Below the pieces are notes generated by a model, which ran no database searches, was not told where the DNA came from, and was given only the letters and a program-made list of their open reading frames with translations. A stretch of DNA of 60,000 bases, taken from NCBI RefSeq assembly GCF_037975245.1, contig NC_092581.1, positions 3,670,001 to 3,730,000 of the forward strand. The letters are read 5' to 3'. This document shows, one piece after another, positions 51,801 to 60,000 of the stretch (position 1 is its first letter; each line of letters starts with the position of its first letter). The position numbers were made by a program, and so were the translations under genes. This stretch comes from Apostichopus japonicus (taxonomy: Eukaryota > Echinodermata > Holothuroidea > Aspidochirotida > Stichopodidae).

Positions 51801-54800
51801 GGCTTGGACCCTCCAAATTGTAGAACCTTCTTCATTCAAATGCCATCAACACCGTTTACCCAATTAGCAAATAAAAATTATAAGACCAGGGATACATTAA
51901 CACTTTTGGCATGTGTTTTCTCTACCATTTGTTTACTTAATTATTCTTTTGAGGAATATTTGACATCTGCAAAATGTTACTTCATTAAAGCTATAAATTC
52001 CACTGGCTTAAAAACAAAAGAGGTATAAAATCTATCTCCCTGCTTACTAGTGACTTTCTTAAACTGTGACACGTCCCATTCGGCGAGTTCGATGTACGCA
52101 TCCGAGAGCTTCTCCATGTCTCTGATGATACGATCCGTCATCCCGGATCGCAAACGTTCCACCATCGACGCAGCGGCCTGCATGCGATCCTGTGAGAGGC
52201 AAATAATCGAATGAGATTACAGCATGGAGAGAGAAGACTAGAAGTGGACAAAACTACTTGAAAAATATACAAAAACATACATCGTTTCATTCCTACAAGA
52301 TAACACCATTTTTGTGGGGGTATTGTAAAGTCTGTTCAGATACCATGAAAACAAAATAAAATAAAACTGTTAGCAAATTGCTTATCCACTAGAGAGCCTG
52401 TGTAATAGAATGTGTAAAAGTAAGTTGGCCTGACGTTTCGATCCTAGCAGGATCTTCTTCAAAGGCTAAATGACAAGTAACAGTAACAGAAGGGACAAAA
52501 CATGCACAGAATACAGACATGTTAATGAGCATGGTGAACACAAAGAGATAGATGTAAGGGGATTAGTAGACAAGGGATGGAGAGAAGAAAGAAAGAATCC
52601 AACAGGGGAAGAGGAGAGGTAGAAGATTAACAGTGGAGGGACAAAGAGAGGATTAAGGGAAGGGGGTAGATAGAAAGGTGTGGAGGAAAAAGATACCATG
52701 AAGTTATAGTTAGGGTTAGAAACCTTGCAAAATTTTGCCAAAATTACGGGCAATTTCCCGCTGTCGTTCACGAAGAAGACAATCGAGGCAACTGATAAGT
52801 AAGGGTACACTCTGCTGTTTTATTAACACTTCTCAGGTTTTCAATTTTTTTTTAATATCTTTTTTAACCTAGTGAATTCCTACAGGGACCATGAGTTTTA
52901 TTCCCCACAAACCCGAATCGGATGGTCCACAAATGGTTTTACCATCCTCACAGATAAGTGAAAATAACGTGTACAAACCTGGTCGGCGTGGGAGGCGTCC
53001 GAGACCTGCGGTGCGTTCCGCGATAACCGTCCCGCTTTCTTGTTGTACGCTATCATGACATCTTTGTTGGCGTTGGCGAGGGCCAGAATGATTGGGAGGG
53101 TATGGTAGGGGTGATCATGTGCTGTCTTTTCAATTAACTGCGAGACACAAGTTAGACAAAAAAAAATGTACATATTTCAAGGTGAACTTTATGGAATGCC
53201 AAAAGGGTCAGAATATAAGGCTGGTCTAGAAGGAAGAGTTAAAAAAAACAATATTCCTGAACTTCTGGGTCGCAGACCCGCTAGGGACTCTGTGATACGT
53301 TATCGAGGGTCTGTGTAAAGCAAAGGGGTCTGAAAGAGGGGCGGGAGGAGGGGGGACGGGGTGTTGGGGTCCATGAAAATCTCAGGATTTATATAAACGT
53401 CAAGATGTTCGAAACAAAGTCCGAGCGTGAGAATGAGTGCAGATGGACTCTGCTAGAATATGAGAACAGAGTGTGGACTTGCTGAAAGTCTTTACACCCT
53501 AGTACACTGATATAGCAAGCAACCAACCAACCTGTTGTAGAATGCTGTGGAAGATTTCTTTGTCCTGTGTCTTTGTGGTCATTCTGGCAGCCAGTTGGTA
53601 TAACATCGGTAAAAATTTACTACTGGGCAGCTCCTTGATATAGTTCTGCAAATATTCAAGAGATTCAAAAAAATTGAAAAAAAATTGACATAGAAAAAAC
53701 ATTTCCTTTCATTTTTGCAACCCTGGGGAAAAACAAGGGAGGGATCACAAAATCTGTGTTTTGTATGTGAGATATCTCCCCACTGTACGTTGGTATTTTG
53801 ACTCTTTGGTCACACATTACCACAGGTTAATTTTTGTCCCTGGGGGTAAAAAGTGTTGAAATCCCCAGAACAGTCACAGGAATCTGTGACAACCTTTGGC
53901 CAGGAATCCAACATGTGAAAATGTGTGCAAAATAAACTAGCAAGGTTTTCTGTGATACAGAAGTATCCAAGTTGGCTATGTATTATATTATTCTTGGCTT
54001 GGATTGTTTCACATTTGTCATAGGTAGAGAAACACATTTCACACTTTACACACTTTTTCACACTATGTCCGACATATTTAAGGCACACATGAAAACATGT
54101 GATTTTACCTGTGAAATTGGTACCAAACACACAGGTTTACCAAGCCTGTCTTTGCATGTATTTCCTGTTTTGTTTTACACGTGATCACAGGTGAAAAAGT
54201 TTGTATTTCCTGACACAAAAAATACAGTGTTTTGTGTGTATTTCCTGTTTTGTTTTATACATGATCACAGGTGAAAAAGTTTGTATTTCCTGACACAGAA
54301 AATTCAGAGTTTTGTGTGTATTTCCTGTTTTGTTTTACAAGTGATCACAAGTCTCTCTTTGGTAGTAAAGTTCACCATCATACCTGTAGTAACGAGTTAA
54401 CACTCTCCTCGGTCGGGTTGTTGAACCAGAGGGAACACAGCCTGAATACAGGAATGTCGAGCTCAGCGGAGCTGGCCTTCAGGTACTTCAGGTAACACTC
54501 TGCGGAGGAGTTGAGGTAACGAGATCTGTCCTGGAGTAAGGATTCCATCTCGCTCTGGTCAAGTTCTCCCTGCTTCTGCAAATTACGATAGTACCTGGAG
54601 AGGAGAAGTAGTCAACGAGTTAAATCTGACGGTGTTACACGTGAGATGAAACGCAGGAAGGGTGAATGTGTTTAAAAGTACCAAAACTCAACTTCTCTAT
54701 GACTTGTTGTTCAATCTCTAGCGATTTAAGCCTGCCTCTGTAAACAATCGAAATGTCAGCCCTCTAACCTTTATCCATAAAAGAGATTTTCAGCTACAGA

Positions 54801-57800
54801 ATTCAGTATAAACTACTTCTTTTCACCTTTTGTGCTCATCATCTGGAAGAGCCTGTGTACCTGTCACAACTTCTCTTGCCATATATTCCAACTTGCACAC
54901 TTCGTTCCTCCAACAAACTGTATTTAACTGTTCCTAAACCACACTTGAAGACCTATGGTCACAGAAGCTTCGAATACTCTGGCTCTTATCTCTGGAACAA
55001 TTTACCAGATCACATTCGCACATGCTCTAAACTTTCTACATTCAAAAGTCTACTTAAAACCAATCTTTTCACTTGTTATTTTGAAAATTAATCTGCTTTC
55101 TTTGTAAAGTTCCTTGAGCAGTGATTTTTGTCTACTGATTTGGCACTATAAAAGTCTCATTTATTGTTATTATTATTATTTTTAAATTTGACATACATTA
55201 CACACCGGTACGTAACGTAACTTTCCTGCTCATATAGGCAGAAATGCCAAAAGTTGTGTTCTACACTCAATGATTCCATTCCATTTCCTGACAAAAAAAG
55301 GTGATTTGGAAGATGTAAACACTGCCTATCACACTCGAGGGGTCTAAGCACTTAAACAATCTTGTATTTAAATTTCCATCGTTTTTTATTATTACTTTAA
55401 CAAAAGAGGAAAAAAAAACCCGTTGTTTTTTCTGGTTGAAACCTTGTTTTGAGATCCCCCATGACAGTGAGCTGTTCTACGTTGCTCTGATACTTGGTCA
55501 AGATGCCTTTCTTGGATTCAAACTCTGGCGATTTCATGTAGTTCACAATGTGCTGGTACTGTGCGTCCGCAAACCTGGCCAGGGTAAGGTAAGCCGTCAT
55601 GGAGGTACTGCTTGTACTGGAGGCAGCTTCACAGATATCGACGGCCTACAAATTGTGTAGGAGACAAGTTAGCAACAGTTGGGATTGTCGGGGGGGGGGG
55701 GAGTGAGAAGGGGAGGTAACAAATAGGGGGAGGAGAATGTCATTTTAGGTATTAAATCTTGGGTGTTGGACTAGACAACTAGAGGCAATTTCTCAGACAT
55801 CAAGGGCCTACAAGATGTGTGAGAGACCCATTACCACAGCTGAGATTGTTCAGGGGGTGGGGTGAGGGTGACAAGTGGGGAAAGGTAGTGCCATTTTAGA
55901 AAATATTATATTACTATTTACTCCTAAATATATATATGTAGAGGTGAGGAGAGTGGGGGAGGGGGTAATTTAAGAACATTATTATATTACTACTAATAAT
56001 CCTGGATATATATGTTTAAGTTTTGGACCTTGATCAAAAGAACTGGCGACAACTTCACAGATACATATTTATAAGTTCAGGATGTGGTAAATTATCGTGC
56101 AGAACGTTAAAATTGACAAATTTATTACAGGACAAACTAATATAATAAACCTTTTTATGTACCAAATGTTGTTTATAAGCTAATAAATACCTTTTCTAGG
56201 TAATTCTCAATGATGATATGCGGGCTCTCGGTTCTAGACTCTGCCAACCATTTTCCGTAAAGTGTTAAAGCCTCTGGATAGAGCTGCTTGTAGGTCTCGT
56301 GCCGAGCCGAAAGCTGTTCGGGGGGAATTTTTTGAAGCAAAAAAGGACAAAATCAGCAACATTTCTATTAAACATTCCATTTCATCCAGGAGTAAAATTT
56401 ATACACATATTTATACAAAAAGTGTGCGAATCAGAATCTTTTCCCCCTCGATTGCCAGACTAACTCCAAACATTCGAGGACTTTCAAGATTTATCAACGA
56501 GGTTTCTCCTGTTCTATGTTCTTCCAGCCTTTATCCGTTTTCCAGACCGCTGAGTAAGTACAGGTAAGGACACTAAAGTACAGGAAAGTACAGGTAAGGA
56601 CACTAAAGTACAGGAAAGTACAGGTAAGGACACTAAAGTACACTTATGTACAGGTAAGGACACTAAAGTACAGGAAAGTACAGGTAAGGACACTTAAGTA
56701 CAGGTAAGGACACTAAAGTACAGGAAAGTACAGTTAAGGACACTAAAGTACAGGAAAGTACGGGTAAGGACACTTAAGTACAGGAAAGTACACTAAAGTA
56801 CAGGTAGTACACTAAAGTACAGGAAAGTATACTAAAGTACAGGAAAGTACAGGTAAGGACACTTCAGTACAAGAAAGTACAGGTAAGGACACTAAAGTAC
56901 AAGAAAGTACAGGTAAGGACACTAAAGTACAGGTAAGTACAAGAAAGTACAGGTAAGTACACTAAAGTACAGGAAAGTACAGGTAATAAGTACTCATAGG
57001 TATGCTAGTACAAGAATATGAGAACAGACTCACTAAAAGTCTGGTGTTTGTCACAAAAAAAAAATTCTCATCAACAACACAATTTCTTTAACATATTTTA
57101 TCAAAGCATCATAAAAATATTCAGAACAGAATTATGTTTTGTTTTTACTGTTGCATTTGTGGTGGCAACCTACTGTACCTTTGACAATTTGTCGATGAGT
57201 GCTCTGATGAGGTGCAGGGCGGTGGAAGTCTCCGACTTAGCCCAGAACATTTCCGCTTCTAACAGCCACCTGTTCCACTGGAGGTTACCGGGGCTGTCTG
57301 ACCCGAGAGAACTTTCAAAACTTTTCATGACTTTAAGAGACTCTTCTGCTATCTAGGAAGCAAAGAACAAAAAAAAAGACAAATGAAAAGAACTATTCTA
57401 CTCAATTTAATCTATATTGTGTAGATTAAAAAGATAGTAGGTTTTTGTAGGTACTTTAAGCACGATTTCAGGCTTTAATTCACAACTTCAAAATGACATG
57501 TCAGTTTATGTTCTATGGGCAGCCATTTATGCTGAAAATATATATATGTCAACTGTGAAATCCAAATATTGTTGTCAAAAATATTAAATGCAATACATCA
57601 AATTGCAACTCGAAGATCAAACAACAAACGAAACAAAACAAATTGGTCAGATTCCAATTAACAACCGACGATTTGTCTATGCCCAACCCTAAAGTAGGTC
57701 GCAAAATATTGTCAGGGTTGGTTGCGGGCCTTTACCAAATGTAGGAAAATTTAATCACAGTTCTAGGAACTTGCGTGCTGATAATCCAAAGTCCTAGCTA

Positions 57801-59726
57801 TTTTTTAATGCATCTGAGCATTACTCTGAGGAGTGGGGGACCTCAACATCTGACTAGTCAAAGTTAAGTGCTTAATCAACAACAAACAAAAGGATGTGAA
57901 TTTTTCCCATTCCAATTAACAACCGATAATTTGTCTATGCCCAACCCAGAGGTGGGTCACAAAACATTTTAACCGAGGCAGGCCTTTTTCAAGAATTTAT
58001 CTTCAGTTCTTGGAGCTAGCATGCCAATGTCCAATGTCCTAACTATTTTTGTATGCTTGCTGAGAATTACTCTGAGGAGTGGGGTTCTGTGTTGTCGTGC
58101 CTCAGTCCTCACTGAAGTACCTGGGTAGATGGCCAAAATTTTTGGACCGCTGGTCTATGCCCGAAGATCAAAAAGGGATTTTGCTTCATTACCTGGAATC
58201 TTTTGGCATTGGTGGCAGCTTTTGCATACATTATTAAATGATTAGTGAGACCGTGATCCATGGCTGGCTTCTCCGTCTCTGGGGACTGGTTAGAGAGCAA
58301 TCTTAGACCACTGAGGCGGAGTTTGAAAGTCATCTCGGTGATGTCAAAAGATGTCTCAATGGATCGCTGATGATCGTTCCACCTTGATAGGACGTCATCC
58401 AGAGGTTCTTGGCTATTTTGAGAGTAGAAAGACATCAATTTTTATAAATAATTACAGATATGGTCAGATAGGGAAGGAAATGCTGTACTGACAGCAGAAA
58501 CAGTTTCTCAGCTTTATCTGGTAGAAACGGCGGGATATTCGTACTGTCAGTACAAGTGCTTTGAAAAACCATGACGTGATAGTAAAATATATAGAAAAAT
58601 TGTCCCAAACTGGGGTGCCCTATTTTGATCGGGTGAAATGGTACAAGTGTTTTAAGTGATCAGTTGAGACTTATAGTGGGGGAGATATCACCACATAGCT
58701 ACCAACACCTTTAATCCCTCCTTCCCCATCAATCTATCCCTAAATCCCTCACAGAATCCCTCCCTCCCTAAATCCCTCCCTCAATCCCTCACAGAATCCC
58801 TCAATCCCTGCCTCAATCCCTCCCTCTATCCCTCACAGAATCTGTCCTTCATAACCTTACAGAATCCCTTTATTCCTCACAGAATCCCTTCCTCAATCCC
58901 TCCCTTAATCCCTCACAGGATCCCTCAATCCCCTTCAATCCCTGACAGTATCCCTCAATCCCCCCTCAATCCCTCAACCCCTTAATCCCTCTCTCAATCC
59001 CTCACAGAACCCCATAATCCCTCCCTCAATCCCTCCCTCAATACCTCCCTCAATCCATCCCTCAATCCCTCCCCTCCCATCCCACACCTTTCCCCACCAA
59101 TTCCTTAATACTCATAGGAAGTGAAACGCCACAGGTTTTGTAGCAAGAAATTGGTTTAAAGATAGAAAGAAATACCCAAACGCGAGGGCCTGTACTTCGT
59201 GCATCTCCTTGAGAGCTTGAAGCTGATCCAGGAGAGGATATACACTGTGAATGCTCTCAAGGCTGGCGTGATGCAGACTCTCAGCCACGATACCGTGGCC
59301 TCTCTCCAGAGCGTCTTCGCACGTCTGCTCGTCCTTGTCACGGATCGCAGACAGGGCACCGTAAAGACAGTTGTGAAACCCAGAAAAGTCTTGACTAGGA
59401 AAAGGAGAAGGAGAAGAACAACAAGAAAGATATAACAGATAGCATGTTTTTCGAATGTGTGCATCGTAGTTATTTAGCTTAAAGAAAATTCTTTCTCTCA
59501 AGATGCAAAAAAAAAGCGTGGGGGAAAAACAGGGATGTAAATAAATTACAGGAAAAAAAGCAGAAAAAAGGCACCTGGCTTGTTCTGGTAAGTCCCAGAT
59601 ACCATTCCTCCAAGCTGCCTCATACTGAGCCTCTGCTAGCCCTGTATCCCTCTCCCTGGTAGCATCCATCTCGACACCCTTCAAGTACGTCTGAAGGACG
59701 TGATTCAATCCAGCATTTTGTAAGGC
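42450..59726 (-). CDS. ATM: ATM serine/threonine kinase (3' part of gene, 18 exons)
   Basis: Nuclear PI3-kinase-like kinase that senses DNA double-strand breaks and phosphorylates SQ/TQ sites in checkpoint proteins. Eighteen exons on the minus strand join in one frame (3024 bases, 1007 residues and TGA), corresponding to about the last third of the 3056-residue human protein. Order along the protein: FAT helices (exons 59.7 to 52.0 kb), kinase N-lobe with [13 protein letters not shown] and [11 protein letters not shown], catalytic [15 protein letters not shown], the PIKK regulatory segment with [14 protein letters not shown], and FATC ending FPGWQPWV. All catalytic motifs are intact. The stop at 42450-42452 is fixed by the conserved FATC end. 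The gene converges with IGF2R. Upstream exons lie right of the window. Confidence 0.97.
43495..43558 (-). CDS. ATM: ATM exon w17 (small exon, PIKK regulatory domain)
   Basis: A 64-base exon encoding [20 protein letters not shown]; human has [20 protein letters not shown]. Too short to appear as an open frame, but phase 2 in and phase 0 out fit both neighbours. Acceptor GACCAG, donor GTGATT. Confidence 0.96.
43905..44032. repeat. AT-rich palindromic microsatellite
   Basis: ATTATAATA and TATATTATAT runs in the ATM intron between w16 and w17. Confidence 0.85.
44326..44440 (-). CDS. ATM: ATM exon w16 (activation loop and PIKK regulatory segment)
   Basis: Encodes [19 protein letters not shown] and [18 protein letters not shown], nearly identical to human. 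Acceptor TTTCAG, donor GTAAAT. Phase 1 in, 2 out. Confidence 0.98.
44961..45047 (-). CDS. ATM: ATM exon w15 (catalytic loop and DLG)
   Basis: An 87-base exon encoding [16 protein letters not shown] and ELVHIDL; with the next exon it gives DLG. It holds the catalytic Asp and Asn of GDRHVQN and the metal-binding Asp of DLG. Acceptor CTTCAG, donor GTATTC. Phase 1 both sides. Confidence 0.98.
45700..45868 (-). CDS. ATM: ATM exon w14 (kinase domain)
   Basis: Encodes [20 protein letters not shown] and [15 protein letters not shown], matching human [17 protein letters not shown]. Acceptor TTTACAG, donor GTATGT. Phase 0 in, 1 out. Confidence 0.97.
45985..48480. repeat. Satellite array, about 310-base unit, eight copies
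   Basis: Unit starts GGATGAATTTTTCTTCAAAT and includes GCCTGGTTGATAATAAAATG, CTGATATCTGTTGTCTAATC and AAGCTTCATTTTTCATAAAA. Unit starts at about 45985, 46312, 46619, 46935, 47241, 47558, 47879 and 48360, so spacing is 327, 307, 316, 306, 317, 321 and 481. The last interval holds a rearranged unit. Lies in the 3.0 kb ATM intron between w13 and w14. Confidence 0.95.
48481..48808. mobile_element. MITE family A, copy 3, truncated, inverted
   Basis: Reverse of about 12671-12940 of copy 1: it ends with GGGCACATCCCTG at 48808 and holds the shared stretch around CAGCATTTGGCATCTGAGCA. Its other half is missing, and it abuts directly the last unit of the satellite array. Lies in the ATM intron between w13 and w14. 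Confidence 0.8.
48894..49052 (-). CDS. ATM: ATM exon w13 (kinase domain)
   Basis: Encodes [20 protein letters not shown] and AHKRYRPDD, nearly identical to human [20 protein letters not shown]. Acceptor TGCAG, donor GTATCT. Phase 0 both sides. The next exon is 3 kb away across a satellite array. Confidence 0.97.
49384..49752. mobile_element. TTAA-flanked MITE family B, copy 2 (empty site)
   Basis: Inverted relative of the 7.4-8.2 kb element: TTAAAGGATGTGAAGACTC at the left, AAGTCTTCAATGCCTTTAA at the right. Shared interior includes CACTTGCAAGCAACAGAAAG and GACACTAGTGTACAGT. It continues uninterrupted where copy 1 has its insert. Confidence 0.78.
49991..50107 (-). CDS. ATM: ATM exon w12 (kinase N-lobe)
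   Basis: Encodes [19 protein letters not shown] and [15 protein letters not shown]; human reads [15 protein letters not shown] at this place. Acceptor CTACTAG, donor GTGAGT. Phase 0 both sides. Confidence 0.97.
50987..51207 (-). CDS. ATM: ATM exon w11 (kinase N-lobe)
   Basis: Encodes [33 protein letters not shown] and RRQLVK. The Lys of LPKII is the ATP-binding lysine of the N-lobe by homology to human K2717. Acceptor TATCAG, donor GTAAAA. Phase 1 in, 0 out. Confidence 0.97.
52048..52189 (-). CDS. ATM: ATM exon w10 (FAT-kinase linker)
   Basis: Encodes [17 protein letters not shown] and [18 protein letters not shown], matching human LCDAYIxLANLDATQWK. Acceptor CACAG, donor GTAAGC. Phase 0 in, 1 out. 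Confidence 0.94.
52350..52690 (-). repeat. Dispersed repeat D, copy 3
   Basis: Longest copy. Shares AATAAAACTGTTAGCAAA and CTTATCCACTAGAGAGCCTG with copy 2, then the GATCCTAGCAGGATC hairpin. Lies in the ATM intron between w9 and w10. A long open frame on the minus strand is low-complexity Ser/Leu. Confidence 0.8.
52979..53137 (-). CDS. ATM: ATM exon w9 (end of FAT domain)
   Basis: Encodes [19 protein letters not shown], almost identical to human [19 protein letters not shown]. Acceptor TCGCAG, donor GTTTGT. Phase 0 both sides. Confidence 0.97.
53532..53645 (-). CDS. ATM: ATM exon w8 (FAT domain)
   Basis: Encodes [18 protein letters not shown] and FHSILQQ, matching human YKFLPLMYQLAARMGTK. 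Acceptor TTTGCAG, donor GTTGGT in a short CCAA repeat. Phase 0 both sides. Confidence 0.96.
54157..54351. repeat. 80-base tandem repeat, 2.4 copies
   Basis: TGTATTTCCTGTTTTGTTTT starts at 54157, 54237 and 54317, an exact 80-base period, with ATCACAGGTGAAAAAGTTTG inside each unit. Ends about 30 bases from ATM exon w7. Confidence 0.92.
54384..54594 (-). CDS. ATM: ATM exon w7 (FAT domain)
   Basis: Encodes [31 protein letters not shown] and [12 protein letters not shown], matching human [12 protein letters not shown]. Acceptor TCTCCAG, donor GTATGA. Phase 2 in, 0 out. Confidence 0.96.
54840..55184 (+). mobile_element. 5'-truncated CR1/L2-type non-LTR retrotransposon 3' end
   Basis: The frame 54855-55091 encodes [20 protein letters not shown] and [12 protein letters not shown], the typical C-terminal end of reverse transcriptases of the CR1/L2/Jockey group (WNxLPxxIR...FKxxLKTxLF). 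It is followed by a short 3' UTR and an ATT-rich tail. The catalytic part is absent. Lies antisense in the ATM intron between w6 and w7. Confidence 0.85.
55443..55645 (-). CDS. ATM: ATM exon w6 (FAT domain)
   Basis: Encodes [18 protein letters not shown] and [17 protein letters not shown], matching human [23 protein letters not shown]. The Ser/Thr-rich start replaces the GNYDGESSDE linker of human. Donor GTTTCA. Phase 0 in, 2 out. Confidence 0.96.
56191..56313 (-). CDS. ATM: ATM exon w5 (FAT domain)
   Basis: Encodes [17 protein letters not shown] and [11 protein letters not shown], matching human CGNWLAETCLENPxVIMxxYLEKAV. Acceptor GAACAG, donor GTATTT. Phase 0 both sides. Confidence 0.94.
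56553..56992. repeat. Minisatellite M1b, about 30-base unit
   Basis: Unit made of AGTACAGGAAAGTACAGGT plus AAGGACACTAA, about 15 copies with partial units. In the ATM intron between w4 and w5. Same family and orientation as M1a. Confidence 0.9.
57179..57352 (-). CDS. ATM: ATM exon w4 (FAT domain)
   Basis: Encodes [32 protein letters not shown] and [13 protein letters not shown], matching human EWQLEEAQVFWAKKEQ. Acceptor TTCCTAG, donor GTACAG. Phase 0 both sides. Confidence 0.94.
57353..58192. other. ATM intron between w3 and w4, weak internal duplication
   Basis: ATTCCAATTAACAACCGA..ATTTGTCTATGCCCAACCC occurs near 57650 and 57910, and TGAGCATTACTCTGAGGAGT near 57815 and 58060. It is a diverged direct duplication of about 260 bases. 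Confidence 0.65.
58193..58412 (-). CDS. ATM: ATM exon w3 (FAT domain)
   Basis: Encodes [47 protein letters not shown]. Aligns with the human WxxHxQ and VELSILARTFKNTQ region. Acceptor AAATAG, donor GTAATG. Phase 2 in, 0 out. Confidence 0.92.
58500..58615 (+). repeat. Dispersed repeat E, copy 4 (diverged)
   Basis: TCGTACTGTCAGTACAAGTG, CTTTGAAAAACCATGACGTG and AAATTGTCCCAAACTGGGG. Just upstream of ATM exon w3 on the minus strand. Confidence 0.5.
58723..59088. repeat. CCCTCAATC minisatellite
   Basis: Many short units AATCCCTCCCTC and AATCCCTCACAG in irregular order, strongly C/T-biased on the plus strand. In the ATM intron between w2 and w3, ending about 90 bases from w2. Confidence 0.9.
59176..59394 (-). 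CDS. ATM: ATM exon w2 (FAT domain)
   Basis: Encodes [20 protein letters not shown] and [19 protein letters not shown], matching human YHESLYxAIxxLRDK and LESVYSLYPTLxRLQA. Acceptor TCCTAG, donor GTATTT. Phase 2 both sides. Confidence 0.95.
59575..59726 (-). CDS. ATM: ATM exon w1 (FAT domain; first in window)
   Basis: Encodes [31 protein letters not shown] and IWDLPEQA; EAQYxAAWR is typical of the ATM FAT domain. Acceptor CAG complement at 59727, donor GTGCCT. Phase 0 in, 2 out. Confidence 0.93.
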
Positions 59727-60000
59727 CTGAAAAAAGTCAAATGAGATACGGTAAGGTAAACTTATATCTTACCATTTCTATTCATGTTTCTGTATTCATT
59801 TGATAGAAGACAAACACACATGCGGTTGCTTTATAAATAAATCATTTAACTGACCCCTGCTACTGATACAAACATAACACAGACTTGCTAAAGAATTTAT
59901 TAAAGACACCAAATATAAACACGATTAAATGAAGTGATTGGCTTGAAAGTGGTCAAATGGATGGGTTTGCAGAAAGAGCAGATTGTCAGCTTTATATATA
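59727..60000. other. ATM intron at right edge
   Basis: No exon seen; the next 5' ATM exon should end in phase 0 beyond the window. Confidence 0.7.

Overview
This is animal nuclear DNA: every coding block is a short exon bounded by GT-AG splice sites, the introns are full of microsatellites, minisatellites and small DNA transposons, and the long forward and reverse open frames break exactly at splice sites. It carries the ends of two conserved metazoan genes arranged tail to tail. The repeat content (hAT-like and TTAA-flanked MITEs, AT-rich introns, a CR1/L2-type retroposon tail) together with the complete multi-repeat receptor suggests a marine invertebrate, plausibly an echinoderm or another invertebrate deuterostome. 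The species assignment is inference; I cannot prove it from the sequence.

Plus strand, 1-42.1 kb: the cation-independent mannose 6-phosphate receptor (CI-MPR, IGF2R). I could chain 42 exons (1123 to 40461) with consistent reading phase. They encode 2264 residues plus the stop: the tail of luminal repeat 1, complete repeats 2 to 15, the half-repeat that closes repeat 15, one transmembrane helix and a short cytosolic tail with a YSQL endocytosis signal and a DDSDDDLL acidic dileucine signal. The 5' exons lie left of the window. Repeats 3, 5 and 9 keep the Gln/Arg/Glu/Tyr quartet that binds mannose 6-phosphate in vertebrates. Repeat 11, the IGF-II-binding repeat of mammals, also carries a full quartet here.

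Minus strand, 42.45-59.7 kb: the 3' part of ATM, the DNA-damage checkpoint kinase (a PI3-kinase-like kinase). Eighteen exons with consistent phase give the last 1007 residues: FAT domain, kinase domain with GDRHVQN and DLG motifs, PIKK regulatory segment and the C-terminal FATC domain ending in FPGWQPWV. The 5' exons continue right of the window.

The two stop codons are 1988 bases apart, so the 3' untranslated regions converge and may overlap. The last 14 or so codons of ATM belong to a five-copy 41-base tandem repeat. A 2.5 kb satellite of about 310 bases per unit sits inside the ATM kinase-domain intron. Several mobile elements are well preserved, including an 804-base hAT-like element with a perfect 8-base target duplication and a nested insertion whose empty site is present 41 kb away. 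I found no RNA gene, CRISPR array or bacterial-type system.
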